Assembly (NCBI RefSeq): GCF_000024845.1
Contig: NC_013501.1
Span: 2,708,874-2,772,873, forward strand
Length of the DNA stretch: 64,000 bases
Reading direction: 5' to 3'
Source: Rhodothermus marinus DSM 4252
GTDB taxonomy: Bacteria > Bacteroidota > Rhodothermia > Rhodothermales > Rhodothermaceae
Under the pieces are notes generated by a model, which searched no databases, had not been told where the DNA came from, and saw nothing but the letters and a program-made list of their open reading frames with translations. The first letter of the stretch is position 1; every line of letters starts with the position of its first letter. A program made the position numbers and the translations under genes. Of this stretch, positions 9,426-17,986 are shown in pieces.

Positions 9426-10071
9426 CGGGAAACAGGCCGAACAGCCGGCTTTCCACACGACGGATCACCTCCCGCCGATCTTCCTCCCTGTTCACAAAAT
9501 CCAGCTCGTCCACGTCGATGATCATCTTGGGTCCCAGATCGTAACGGGCGATCCAGTCCTCGTAGTGCCGGTTGAGCCGCTCCAGGTATTCGATCCGGAT
9601 GGCCGTCTCGTAAGGCCGCCCGCGCGCCTGAATGTGCCGCACCAGCGTCGGCACCGATGCCCGCAGGTAGATCAGCAGATGCGGCGGCTTCAAAAACGAG
9701 GTCATGATTTCGAACAGCGCCACGTAGTTCTCGTAGTCGCGCTGCGACATCAACCCCATCTCGTACAGGTTGCGGGCGAAAATTTCGGCGTCCTCGTAAA
9801 TCGAACGGTCCTGCACCACCGAATGCGGCGAGGCTTCGATCTGGCGCTGCTGGCGAAAGCGGCTCGAGAGAAAGAAAATCTGCAGGTTGAAGGACCAGCG
9901 CCGCATGTCGTTGTAGAAATCGGCCAGATAGGGATTGTCGTCCACGCGCTCATAGACGGCTTCCCACTTGAAGTACTCGCTCAGCACTTTCGTGAGCGAA
10001 CTCTTTCCGGACCCGATATTGCCGGCGATTGCTATATGCTTTTTGCGAGAGATTGCCGCACGTTCAGCCAT
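9418..10071 (-). CDS. Deoxynucleoside kinase
   Basis: 217 residues of the dNK/dCK family, which phosphorylates deoxynucleosides in the salvage pathway. The P-loop is GNIGSGKSSLTK (about residues 17-28), followed by YERVDDNPYL, the catalytic DRS motif in VVQDRSIYED, and the lid-region arginines in ARGRPYE. Sequence alone does not show whether it prefers dA, dG or pyrimidine nucleosides. The gene starts at 10071 and is divergent from a small membrane protein gene. A dUTPase gene nearby suggests a local grouping of nucleotide functions. Confidence 0.9.
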   Translation of the reverse strand: MAERAAISRKKHIAIAGNIGSGKSSLTKVLSEYFKWEAVYERVDDNPYLADFYNDMRRWSFNLQIFFLSSRFRQQRQIEASPHSVVQDRSIYEDAEIFARNLYEMGLMSQRDYENYVALFEIMTSFLKPPHLLIYLRASVPTLVRHIQARGRPYETAIRIEYLERLNRHYEDWIARYDLGPKMIIDVDELDFVNREEDRREVIRRVESRLFGLFPDE

Positions 10072-10158
10072 AAGCCCATCGGTTCGTATCTTGGGGATCG
10101 ATCGGCTTCAAAATACGACAGGGCCGTCCTTCAAGGCGTTTCACCCGGCACGAACGCT

Positions 10159-10497
10159 ATGGCTACACCAGATCTTCGCGAACTGTACCTCTCGCTGGTC
10201 TGCCTGATCACGCTGGTGCTGATCCTCGTCGGCGGGGTGCAGGTGGTACGGCACGGGCTGAAACTGCTGTTGCCCGATCCACCACCGCCGGTTTTCGCTC
10301 CACCTCCCGAGCCGGCCGACTCGACCGCCATGCTCAAGCCGCCTCGCTCCTACGAGCAGGCGTGGCAGCAGACCGAACGACTTCGCCTGCAGCGACAGGC
10401 CATCCGGGGTCTACTGGTCAACCTGGTGCTGCTCGTGCTGGCCGGGCTGATCTACCGGGCGCACTGGCGCCGCCTGCAGATCATGCGGCGGACGTAA
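10159..10497 (+). CDS. Small two-span membrane protein, unknown function
   Basis: 112 residues with two hydrophobic segments: one near the N-terminus (LYLSLVCLITLVLILVGGV) and one near the C-terminus (GLLVNLVLLVLAGLIYRAHW). Between them lies a Pro-rich stretch (PDPPPPVFAPPPEP) and a charged helix with Gln and Arg. I chose the ATG at 10159 (MATPDLRELY). The open frame extends further upstream, but that part overlaps the opposite kinase gene. I do not recognise a family. Confidence 0.65.
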   Translation: MATPDLRELYLSLVCLITLVLILVGGVQVVRHGLKLLLPDPPPPVFAPPPEPADSTAMLKPPRSYEQAWQQTERLRLQRQAIRGLLVNLVLLVLAGLIYRAHWRRLQIMRRT

Positions 10498-10523
10498 ACG
10501 TTCCGGACTCCGCCCGCCAAACG

Positions 10524-10556
10524 GCGCGGGGGGGAGCCGTACGGCTCCCCCCGCGC
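10524..10556. terminator. Strong GC hairpin between convergent genes
   Basis: A nearly perfect inverted repeat: an arm with seven Gs followed by AGCCGT faces ACGGCT followed by six Cs, with flanking GCGC bases also pairing (stem of about 16 bp). It lies between the stop of the small membrane protein gene (10497) and the dut stop (10563) and could end transcription from both sides. There is no U-tract. Confidence 0.6.
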
Positions 10557-10562
10557 GACGCG

Positions 10563-11045
10563 TCAATGCCTGCCGGTCGAGCCGAAGCCACCGGCTCCGC
10601 GTTCGGTTTCATCCAGCGAGGCGCGCGCGTCCCACGTGACCCGTGCATGTCGCGCCACCACGAGCTGCGCGATGCGCTCGCCTCGGCGGATCACGAACGG
10701 CTCCGAGCCCAGGTTGATGAGCAGCACCTTGACCTCGCCGCGGTAGTCGGCGTCGATCGTGCCCGGACTGTTCAGCACGGTCACGCCATGTCGGGCAGCC
10801 AGCCCGCTCCGCGGCCGCACCTGGCCCTCAAAGCCGGGCGGCAGTGCCAGCACCAGCCCGGTGGGCACCAGCGCCCAGCGCCCGGGTTCCAGCACCAGCG
10901 GCTCGTCCTCCGGAACGGCCGCCCGGAGATCCATCCCGGCGCTGTAGGCCGTCGCGTAAGCGGGCAGCTCCAGCCCTTCGGCGTGCGGCAAACGCTGGAT
11001 CGGAACGACCAGCGTTTCGGCTTCGGTAAACGTTCTGGTTTCCAT
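10563..11045 (-). CDS. dut: dUTP diphosphatase
   Basis: 160 residues, the trimeric dUTPase family. It hydrolyses dUTP to dUMP, keeping uracil out of DNA and feeding thymidylate synthesis. All five motifs are visible in order: [34 protein letters not shown] (with the catalytic Asp), [10 protein letters not shown], and the C-terminal GAGGFGSTG arm that closes over the substrate. The start at 11045 gives [10 protein letters not shown]. It lies 18 bases after the transporter gene on the same strand. Confidence 0.95.
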   Translation of the reverse strand: METRTFTEAETLVVPIQRLPHAEGLELPAYATAYSAGMDLRAAVPEDEPLVLEPGRWALVPTGLVLALPPGFEGQVRPRSGLAARHGVTVLNSPGTIDADYRGEVKVLLINLGSEPFVIRRGERIAQLVVARHARVTWDARASLDETERGAGGFGSTGRH

Positions 11046-11063
11046 CAGACGTCGGTTTTTTGC

Positions 11064-12589
11064 TCAATCCACGTGTCCCATCAGCCGACGGACGGCCGGG
11101 CTCACCAGTAGTGCGATCAGGCCGGCTGCACCGGTGAACATCGCCACGCTGCGGAAAAGTTCGGCCGGCATCAGCGTCTCGAGCTGCCCCGCCACCAGCC
11201 CGGCAAACAGATTCCCCAGCGCCGCCGCAATGAACCAGACGCCCATCATCTGCCCCACGCGGCCGCGCGGCGCCAGCTTCGTGATCGACGAAAGCCCGAC
11301 CGGCGACAGGCACAACTCGCCCACCGTATGCAGAAAATACGTCACCACGAGCCAGGCCGGCGAGACCGGATTTTCGGGCGTGGCGTGCGCCGCTCCCCAG
11401 GAAAGCACGAAAAAGCCCGCCGCCAGCCCCAGCAACCCGAGCGCGAATTTGACCGGGATCGAGGGGTTCGCATTGCGCCGCGCCAGCCAGGTCCACAGCC
11501 ATCCGAAAACCGGCGCAAAGATGATGATGAACAGCGGGTTGATGTTCTGGAGCATGCTGGCCGGCAGCTCCCAGCCGCCGAACTGACGATCCGTCAGATC
11601 ACGGGCAAACAGGTTCAGCGACGAGCCGGCCTGTTCGAAGCCCGACCAGAACAACCCGGCCAGAATCACCAGCCACAGGATCACAATCAACCGACGCTTC
11701 TCCAGGGCCGTGTGGCCGCCGAAGAAGAAGATGTAGGCGAAAAACAGCAGCGTGATGATCACCACGGCCACGCCCAGACTCTGCGCCAGCGCCTCCAGCG
11801 AAAGCGGGAAGCGTCCGGTGGCCAGCAGATAGCCGCAGAAGACCACCACGGCGGCTGCAATCCCGGCTCCCGTGTAGAAACGCCGGGCCCGCCGGGCCAG
11901 CACCGCTTCGTCCTCGCCGGGCGCCGGCCGGAAAAGTCCCGCCTCCCCCAGGTACTTTTCGCCCAGCTTGTAGGAAATCAGTCCGGCCACCATGCCGATC
12001 CCGGCCAGCGAAAAGCCCAGGTGCCAGTTGTAGCCCTCGCCCAGCAGGCCGCACAGCGTGGGCCCCAGCACGGCGCCGATGTTGATGCCCATGTAGAAGA
12101 TCGAAAAGCCGGCGTCGCGCCGCGCACCCCCTTCCGGATACAGCTCACCCACCATCGTGCTCACGTTGGGCTTGAGCAGGCCCGTGCCGACGACGATGAG
12201 TGCCAGGCCCAGGAAGAAGGTCTCATTCAGGGGAATGGCCATGGAGAAGTGCCCAGGGCGATGATGACGCCCCCGATGAAAACGGCCCGGCGCTGTCCCC
12301 AGAGCTTATCGGCCAGCCAGCCGCCGGGCAGCGAGAGCACGTACACAAAGAACGTGTACAGCCCGTAGATGGCCGTGGCCGTGCCCACGTCGAAGCCCAG
12401 CCCTGGGTTGGCGGCCGTAGCGGCCGTGGTCATGAACAGCACCAGGAGCGCCCGCATGCCGTAGTAGCTGAAGCGCTCCCAGAGTTCGGTAAAAAAGAGC
12501 GTAGCCAGGCCGCGCGGATGCCCGAAAAACGTCTTGCCGTTTACCAGCGCCGAAGCCCCCGCGGCCATACCCTCCGGTTTGCTATGCAT
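11064..12589 (-). pseudogene. POT-family peptide transporter interrupted by a frameshift
   Basis: Two overlapping frames together give a full proton-dependent oligopeptide transporter (PTR2/POT, major facilitator superfamily). The N-terminal part (from 12589) holds the [12 protein letters not shown]-type first helix and the [13 protein letters not shown] loop. The C-terminal part begins near [12 protein letters not shown] and carries FSIFYMGINIGAVLGP and the remaining helices. Adding one base at about 12250/12251 changes GTSPW to the expected GHFSMAI and restores a protein of about 508 residues. Everything else is intact, so this is either a recent loss, programmed slippage or a sequencing error. 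The start could also be the ATG at 12622. Confidence 0.8.
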
Positions 12590-12793
12590 GGTTGCAATCC
12601 CACGGTTGGTTACAGCATCCACTCATAGCCGCTAAGCTTAGCAAATCTCCGGGAAAAAAGTAAGCGAAAAGGCCGCCAAACCCGAACGCCCGGTTTTTTA
12701 GAAGGTATTCGCTATGAAATCGGCCGCCTCGGCCGTATATTCGCGCGGTTGTGTAGCTTGTCCCGGGACAAACCATCCAGCGTAGGAAATCGC

Positions 12794-14653
12794 ATGAGCG
12801 ACCAGCACGGGCACACGCTCGGCCGTGATCTGCACGGCCCGCGCACGCACACCTGTGGCGAACTCCGACGCGCGCACGTCGGCCAGGAAGTCGTGCTCAA
12901 AGGGTGGGTCGATACGCGGCGCGACCTGGGCGGCGTCATCTTCATCGACCTGCGCGACCGCTACGGGCTTACCCAGATCGTCTTTTCTCCACAGGACAAC
13001 GAGACGGCCTATCGACTGGCCGACCGTCTGCGCAGCGAGTACGTGATCTCGGTGCGGGGCGTGGTGCGCGAGCGCTCGCCGGAGACCGTCAACCCCAAGC
13101 TCGCCACCGGTGAAGTCGAGGTCCGCGCCCATGACCTGATCATTCTCAACACCTCCGAGCCGCTGCCGTTTCCGGTTTCGGCCCACGAGGAAAAGCGCAC
13201 CACGACCAGCGAAGAGCTGCGCCTGAAGTACCGCTACCTTGACCTGAGGCGGCCCGAACTGCAGCGCAACCTGCTGCTGCGCCACCAGGTCTATCTGATC
13301 ACCCGACGCTACTTCGACGCGCATCAGTTCGTCGAAGTCGAAACGCCCGTGCTGACCAAATCGACACCGGAAGGGGCCCGTGACTTTCTGGTTCCCAGCC
13401 GCCTGCACCCGGGCAAGTTCTACGCGCTGCCCCAGTCGCCGCAGCTCTACAAACAGATTCTGATGGTGGCGGGGCTGGATCGCTACTTCCAGATCGTCAA
13501 ATGTTTCCGCGATGAGGATCTCCGCGCCGATCGCCAGCCGGAATTCACCCAGATCGATGTGGAGATGACCTTCCCCACCGAGGAGCAGATTTTTGAACTC
13601 ATCGAAGGGCTTATCCAGGCGATCTGGCGCGAGACGCTGGGCGTCGAACTGCCGCGCCCCTTCCCGCGCATGTCCTACGACGAGGCGCTGCGGCGCTTCG
13701 GCTCCGACAAGCCGGACACGCGCTTTGGCCTCGAATTGCAGGAAATCGGCGAGGTCTTTCGCGGCTCCGGCTTCCGGGTCTTCGAAAGCGTTCTGGAGCA
13801 GGGCGGCGAAATCGTGGCGCTGGTGGTGCCGGGCATGGGCGACCAGGGCCGGGGCTACATGGATCGCCTGGACAAAGACGTCGTGCGCAAGCAGATCGGC
13901 GCCGGCGGACTGGTCTACTTCAAGCTGCCTTCCGACGGCGGCCCGATCTATTCCTCGGTCAAGGAGCACGTGCTCCCGTCGGCGTACGTCCAGCGCGCCG
14001 TGGCGAAGCTCGGCGCCCGGGCGGGCGACCTGGTGCTGCTGCTGGCCGGTCCCCGGCCGCAGGTGTACCTGCAGGCCGGTGCGTTGCGCCTGCACATGGC
14101 CCGCGAGTTGAATCTGGTCCCGCCGGCCGGCCAGGCGCCCTGGCACTTCCTGTGGGTCACCGACTTTCCGCTGCTGGAATGGGACGAAGAGGCCGGGCGC
14201 TACTTCGCCATGCACCATCCGTTCACCTCGCCGCACCCGGACGATCTGGACCTGCTGGAAACCGAGCCGGGCCGCGTGCGCGCCCGCGCCTACGACCTGG
14301 TGCTGAACGGCAACGAAATTGGCGGCGGCTCGATCCGTATCCACCGGCAGGACATCCAGCGCCGGATGTTTCGTGTGCTGGGCATCGACGAGGAAGAAGC
14401 CGAGCGGCGCTTCGGTTTCCTGCTGACCGCCTTTCGCTACGGGGCCCCGCCACACGGCGGCATCGCGCTGGGCCTGGATCGCATCGTGATGCTGCTGGCC
14501 GGTGCCGGCTCGCTCCGCGACGTCATCGCCTTCCCGAAGACGCAGCGCGGGCAGGAACTGATGTCGAACGCGCCCGACGAGGTCTCGCCCGAGCAGCTCG
14601 AAGAGCTGCACATTCGCGTGGTGCTGCCGGAGACGGAAGCCTCAGGCTCCTGA
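12794..14653 (+). CDS. aspS: Aspartyl-tRNA synthetase
   Basis: 619 residues, the bacterial-type class IIb synthetase with the GAD insertion domain. An N-terminal OB-fold anticodon-binding domain (VVLKGWVDTRRDLGG) is followed by motif 2 (FRDEDLRADRQPEFTQIDVE) and motif 3 (GGIALGLDRIVMLLAG). It charges tRNA-Asp, and possibly tRNA-Asn, for translation. Whether it is discriminating cannot be read here. The ATG at 12794 gives MSDQHGHTL. The stop codon forms part of a 19-bp palindrome shared with the convergent lipoprotein gene. Confidence 0.95.
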   Translation: MSDQHGHTLGRDLHGPRTHTCGELRRAHVGQEVVLKGWVDTRRDLGGVIFIDLRDRYGLTQIVFSPQDNETAYRLADRLRSEYVISVRGVVRERSPETVNPKLATGEVEVRAHDLIILNTSEPLPFPVSAHEEKRTTTSEELRLKYRYLDLRRPELQRNLLLRHQVYLITRRYFDAHQFVEVETPVLTKSTPEGARDFLVPSRLHPGKFYALPQSPQLYKQILMVAGLDRYFQIVKCFRDEDLRADRQPEFTQIDVEMTFPTEEQIFELIEGLIQAIWRETLGVELPRPFPRMSYDEALRRFGSDKPDTRFGLELQEIGEVFRGSGFRVFESVLEQGGEIVALVVPGMGDQGRGYMDRLDKDVVRKQIGAGGLVYFKLPSDGGPIYSSVKEHVLPSAYVQRAVAKLGARAGDLVLLLAGPRPQVYLQAGALRLHMARELNLVPPAGQAPWHFLWVTDFPLLEWDEEAGRYFAMHHPFTSPHPDDLDLLETEPGRVRARAYDLVLNGNEIGGGSIRIHRQDIQRRMFRVLGIDEEEAERRFGFLLTAFRYGAPPHGGIALGLDRIVMLLAGAGSLRDVIAFPKTQRGQELMSNAPDEVSPEQLEELHIRVVLPETEASGS

Positions 14654-14663
14654 ATCAGGAGCC
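14645..14663. terminator. Palindrome spanning two convergent stop codons
   Basis: GGCTCCTGA and TCAGGAGCC face each other around one A. The aspS stop (TGA, 14651-14653) and the lipoprotein gene stop (14655-14657 on the other strand) are both inside this 9-bp stem. It could act as a compact two-way terminator. There is no T-run on either side. Confidence 0.45.
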
Positions 14664-15182
14664 CTGCAACGCCGCCTCCAGGCGAGCCACCAGCGCCCGG
14701 AGCGCGGCCCGCTCCGTGTAGCCCAGTCGAAAAGAAAGCCCTCCCACGCTGCCCGTCACCTGCTGCGCTTCGGCCAGCTGTCGCAGCACCTGCGGATTGG
14801 TCTGCACCTGTACAAGCAGACCTCGTACGGGTGTGCTTTCCGGAGCGTAGCGGGGATCCTGCGCGCTTTCCCAGCGCCAGCTGGCCCCATCGGCATTCAG
14901 CACCAGATCCCGTCGTTCCAGATAAACCGGCACCGCATCGGAGCCCGTAACCAGCCGGAGCTCCACCGTAGCCATCTCACAGTCGCCGCCCGGGCAGCGC
15001 ACCTGCGCCACCAGATAAACGGGCGTCCCGCTACCATATCCCCCGGTCCCCAGTCGGAGTCCGGTATCGATTCGGCGCGTTTCGAAATAGGCGGCCTCGT
15101 CGGACTGCCACTCGCGGACGGGCCCCGTCGAAGCGCAGCCGACCAGTAAAAGCACCCAGAGCCAGCGCAAACGTCCGTGCAT
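14655..15182 (-). CDS. Lipoprotein of unknown function
   Basis: 175 residues. The ATG at 15182 gives a lipoprotein signal peptide with a clear lipobox (LLLVGCAS), so the mature protein should be lipid-anchored at Cys. The rest looks like a mixed beta fold with no motif I recognise. Two cysteines close together (VRCPGGDCEM) could form a disulfide. It is convergent with aspS and divergent from the pyrophosphatase-like gene. Confidence 0.7.
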   Translation of the reverse strand: MHGRLRWLWVLLLVGCASTGPVREWQSDEAAYFETRRIDTGLRLGTGGYGSGTPVYLVAQVRCPGGDCEMATVELRLVTGSDAVPVYLERRDLVLNADGASWRWESAQDPRYAPESTPVRGLLVQVQTNPQVLRQLAEAQQVTGSVGGLSFRLGYTERAALRALVARLEAALQGS

Positions 15183-15243
15183 GTTCGTGAAGTGTTCTTG
15201 CTCCCGGTTGCTCGTAAGATCTGACAACCTTTAGCTTTTTGCA

Positions 15244-15681
15244 ATGGCAAAAAGCTTCACCGGCATGCTACCGACCGCCTACAGCCCCGCGTTTCTGAAA
15301 CTGTTCGCTCGCAGTTTGCACTGGGAGGCCTGGGAGCAGCTGATCCGGCAGAACGGCTGGACCATCGACCGCCCCTATCGAAGCCGACACCCGCTTTTTC
15401 CGGAAATCATCTACCCGATCGACTACGGCTACATCAACGGCACGCGCAGCAGCGACGGCGAACCGGTCGATCTGTTCGTGGGACGCGGCCACCGTGGCCT
15501 GGTGGGCGCCATTCTGACGATCGACCGGCGCCGGGGCAAACGCGAGGTCAAATTCCTCTACAACTGCACAGCCGAAGAGGTCTACCTGGTCAACGGGTTC
15601 ATCAACTTCGACCGGCGGCTGCTGGAGGGCTTTCTGGTCCTTCGCTATCCCATGTCGTCGCTGTGGAGCGACTCGGGATGA
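15244..15681 (+). CDS. Divergent family I inorganic pyrophosphatase-like protein
   Basis: 145 residues, shorter than ordinary bacterial PPases (about 175). The PPase core is clear: IIYPIDYGYINGT and then SSDGEPVDLFVG, which matches the DGDPxD active-site signature except that the middle Asp is Glu. The second acidic site (usually DxxxxDxK) reads DRRRGKREVK, again with Glu where Asp is expected. It may hydrolyse pyrophosphate with altered metal binding or act on another phosphoanhydride. The last 37 bases overlap the convergent speE gene. No good ribosome-binding site precedes the ATG at 15244. Confidence 0.75.
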   Translation: MAKSFTGMLPTAYSPAFLKLFARSLHWEAWEQLIRQNGWTIDRPYRSRHPLFPEIIYPIDYGYINGTRSSDGEPVDLFVGRGHRGLVGAILTIDRRRGKREVKFLYNCTAEEVYLVNGFINFDRRLLEGFLVLRYPMSSLWSDSG

Positions 15682-16568
15682 GCCGAGGGCGCTTCGGTAA
15701 AAAGTCGCCGCACGAAGCTCGGCAGGGCAAAGGCGGCCCGGTGCAACTCCACGTTGTAGTAGCGCAGCCGATCGGCAAACGGCGCCAGCCGACGCGCCGC
15801 CTGCTCCGGATCGAAATCCTCTACCGGATGCAGCCGCTTACTGGCCAGCGTGAACGACCAGAGACCCATCGGATAGGTGGGGATGTGCGCCAGATACATG
15901 TGCACCCGCGGGAAAATCCGCCCGAGCATGGCATGCGCCGCCTGAATGGACGCCTGGAACGTGTAGTCGAAGGGCGACTCGCTCTGCGTGACGAGCACGC
16001 CATCGTCGGTCAGGATGCGGGCGCAGTCCCGGTAGAACGACTCGCCGAACAGCCCCTCGGCAAAGTCCACCGGATCGGTCGAATCGACGATGACCAGATC
16101 GTAGGTGGCCGGGGCCGCTTCCCGCACGAAGGCCACGCCATCGGCCACGTGCAGACGGGCCCGTGGATCGTCGAAGGCGATGCTGAGTTCCGGGAAGCAG
16201 GTGCGGGCTGCTTCGATCACCACCTCGTCGATCTCGACCAGGTCCACCTGCTCGATTTCCGAATAGCGCAGCACTTCACGGAGCGTCCCGCCGTCGCCCC
16301 CGCCGACGATCAGCACGCGTCGCGGCCGCGGCAACAGGCACAGCGCCGGATGGCTGATCATCTCGTGATAGACGAACTCGTCACGCTCGGTGAGCATCAC
16401 CAGGCCGTCGAGCGTCAGCATGCGGCCAAACGCGTCGGTCTGCAGCACCTGCACGTGCTGATAGGCACTCTGCCGATTGAACAGAATGCGCTCCACACCG
16501 AAGGTCAGTCCGGTGCGTGCCTGCCAGAATTCGGTATACTGGAGCTGATGTTGCTTGGGCGATGCCAT
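15645..16568 (-). CDS. speE: Polyamine aminopropyltransferase (spermidine synthase)
   Basis: 307 residues. It transfers the aminopropyl group of decarboxylated SAM to putrescine or a related amine. The nucleotide-binding motif GGGDGGTLREVL and the following VDLVEID are present, as is the catalytic DSTDPVDFAEGLF region. It is the partner of the SAM decarboxylase gene just upstream on the same strand. Thermophiles often make longer or branched polyamines, and the exact acceptor cannot be read from the sequence. It overlaps the 3' end of the convergent pyrophosphatase-like gene. Confidence 0.93.
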   Translation of the reverse strand: MASPKQHQLQYTEFWQARTGLTFGVERILFNRQSAYQHVQVLQTDAFGRMLTLDGLVMLTERDEFVYHEMISHPALCLLPRPRRVLIVGGGDGGTLREVLRYSEIEQVDLVEIDEVVIEAARTCFPELSIAFDDPRARLHVADGVAFVREAAPATYDLVIVDSTDPVDFAEGLFGESFYRDCARILTDDGVLVTQSESPFDYTFQASIQAAHAMLGRIFPRVHMYLAHIPTYPMGLWSFTLASKRLHPVEDFDPEQAARRLAPFADRLRYYNVELHRAAFALPSFVRRLFTEAPSAHPESLHSDDMG

Positions 16569-16663
16569 GACGGTTCTCCGCTTAAAGAAAAAGCGGCGTA
16601 ATGCGCCTCTCGCGAAGAGGTCACACCACGCCGCTGGTCCATCCTGTGGAAGGCTGAGCTACT

Positions 16664-17056
16664 TCAGACGGAGGCTTCTTCGAGCACGGGCTTGTGGGGC
16701 ACGCGCTCCGGAAAGAGCCCCCGCTTGAGTTCCATGCTCGAAACGTTCCGTGCCCTGAACCGCTCCTCCAGGTACTTCTGGATGACCCAGGGATCGATGG
16801 TCTCGCCGCATGTAAAGATGTCGACGGCTGCATAGCCGTGCTCCGGCCAGGTATGGATGGCTACATGCGACTCAGCAATGACCACGACGCCACTGACGCC
16901 GTGGGGACTGAAGGAGTGAAACGTGTCGGTGATGACGGTGGCACGGGACCGACGAGCGCCCTCGATTAAGATCTCCCGGATCAGGGCCTCGTTGTTGAGC
17001 ACCTCTCGGTCGCAGTCGTAGAACTCGACCAAGATCTGCCTTCCGAGTGCTTGCAT
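16664..17056 (-). CDS. speD: S-adenosylmethionine decarboxylase proenzyme
   Basis: 130 residues, the short bacterial/archaeal SpeH-type enzyme. It cleaves itself between Glu62 and Ser63 in AESHVAIHTWPE, which converts the serine to the pyruvoyl cofactor. His68 and Cys83 (in FTCGE) match the processing and catalytic residues. It supplies decarboxylated SAM to SpeE, 95 bases downstream. A structured element lies 54 bases before its start. Confidence 0.95.
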   Translation of the reverse strand: MQALGRQILVEFYDCDREVLNNEALIREILIEGARRSRATVITDTFHSFSPHGVSGVVVIAESHVAIHTWPEHGYAAVDIFTCGETIDPWVIQKYLEERFRARNVSSMELKRGLFPERVPHKPVLEEASV

Positions 17057-17109
17057 CGGCTACCCTCCTTTTGGTTTGCACCCCCCGTCTGCCACAAACG
17101 GGGAAACAT

Positions 17110-17154
17110 TGTATGGTGAACAATCAATGCCTCCGTATGGAGGCACCCCATACA
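17110..17154 (-). promoter_or_regulatory. Candidate structured leader element upstream of speD
   Basis: TGTATGG (17110-17116) pairs with CCATACA (17148-17154), enclosing a perfect inner hairpin GCCTCC-GTAT-GGAGGC (17129-17144). In the speD transcript this would form a two-part stem in the 5' leader, ending about 54 bases before the start codon. It could be a regulatory RNA fold or a protein-binding site. I recognise no known riboswitch class in it. Confidence 0.4.
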
Positions 17155-17606
17155 ACCGCAGTCCTGGTGAGCGAAGGGTAGGAGGACGCCGGAAGACGCT
17201 CGGCCACGCTACAGACGCGTCCTCTTTAGCTTACGAACTCACCAGCCGCTAGCGCATCACGAGCGCATCCCGCTGCTGCAGGACGCCTCGTGAAAAAACG
17301 CATTCAAAGAACGCGGGCGTTGCGGTTCAGGATCGCACCTGGTGGCAGCAGGCCCTTTCCTGAAGGAGGAACAACGAAAATTACACAGCAGAACGATCTT
17401 TGTAAAACCCGGTTTTCCCCGACCTTATTTTTTCACAAACCGCCCCTCGCACCGGGGGGCTGATGAACGAGTCCACTCCACCGGGGTTCCGTTACCGGCC
17501 GTGCAGGCGTTTGCCCAGCCCCCATTTAACATTTTTTAACACACCATCCCGAGCCGGCCCGTGGAACCCGTCTGGATACCGGGCGTTGGCCGTTCCAAAC
17601 TGAACA
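17155..17606. other. Intergenic stretch without recognised genes
   Basis: About 450 bases between the speD leader and the sulfur-operon promoter. Base composition is more A/T-rich around 17380-17450 than in the flanking genes. I see no convincing open frame with a start signal, no tRNA-like fold and no repeat. It probably holds the speD promoter on the minus strand. Confidence 0.5.
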
Positions 17607-17635
17607 TTGACGAGCCGACGTTCGGTTCTTATCTT
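17607..17635 (+). promoter_or_regulatory. Sigma-70-like promoter for the sulfate-assimilation operon
   Basis: TTGACG at 17607-17612 and TATCTT at 17630-17635 are separated by 17 bp, a close match to the housekeeping -35/-10 pattern. A transcript would begin near 17642, leaving about 24 bases before a short cysteine-rich open frame and about 345 bases before the sulfite reductase start. Confidence 0.5.
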
Positions 17636-17665
17636 TAGCGCGTTCGGTTCAAACGAGCACTTGCC

Positions 17666-17770
17666 ATGACGCATCGGCCAACCACACGGCACCAGGCATT
17701 GCGGCGCTGCTGGCCTTTCCGGACCGCAGCCATGCTGCAGGTGGCTGGTCGATGTTGCTGTATGGGCTGA
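17666..17770 (+). CDS. Candidate cysteine-rich leader peptide
   Basis: A 34-codon frame opens with ATG at 17666 just behind the predicted promoter and ends at TGA 17770. It has four cysteines, three of them consecutive near the end (codons TGT TGC TGT at 17753-17761, in GRCCCMG). It lies upstream of sulfite reductase and APS/PAPS reductase genes, so ribosome stalling on the Cys codons could sense cysteine supply. Short poly-cysteine leaders that control cysteine genes are known in mycobacteria; whether this one works the same way is inference. No clear Shine-Dalgarno sequence precedes it. Small hairpins downstream at 17823-17840 (GGGAG/CTCCC) and 17854-17870 (CCGCT/AGCGG) may take part. Confidence 0.45.
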   Translation: MTHRPTTRHQALRRCWPFRTAAMLQVAGRCCCMG

Positions 17771-17986
17771 TCGCCTCTCGCTCTGCCCCGGTCTGAAGGC
17801 TTCTTCCCCTTTTTCACCACCTGCGGGAGTATTCTATCTCCCTGTACCTGTATCCGCTGACGTAAAGCGGAAACGTCGAGCCTTCCGGATCGGTGGCCTT
17901 GCGCAGGTTACGCTTCCTCTGTGCATTCCGGCGGCATAGCCGTTCGTGTGCATTTTCCCCACGGTTCACCAAAGCCCTGTAGCCTT

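Noticed and set aside
17635-17820. A 61-codon minus-strand frame opposite the leader region.
   Set aside because: It is very basic, has no start signal and overlaps the better-supported plus-strand leader frame.
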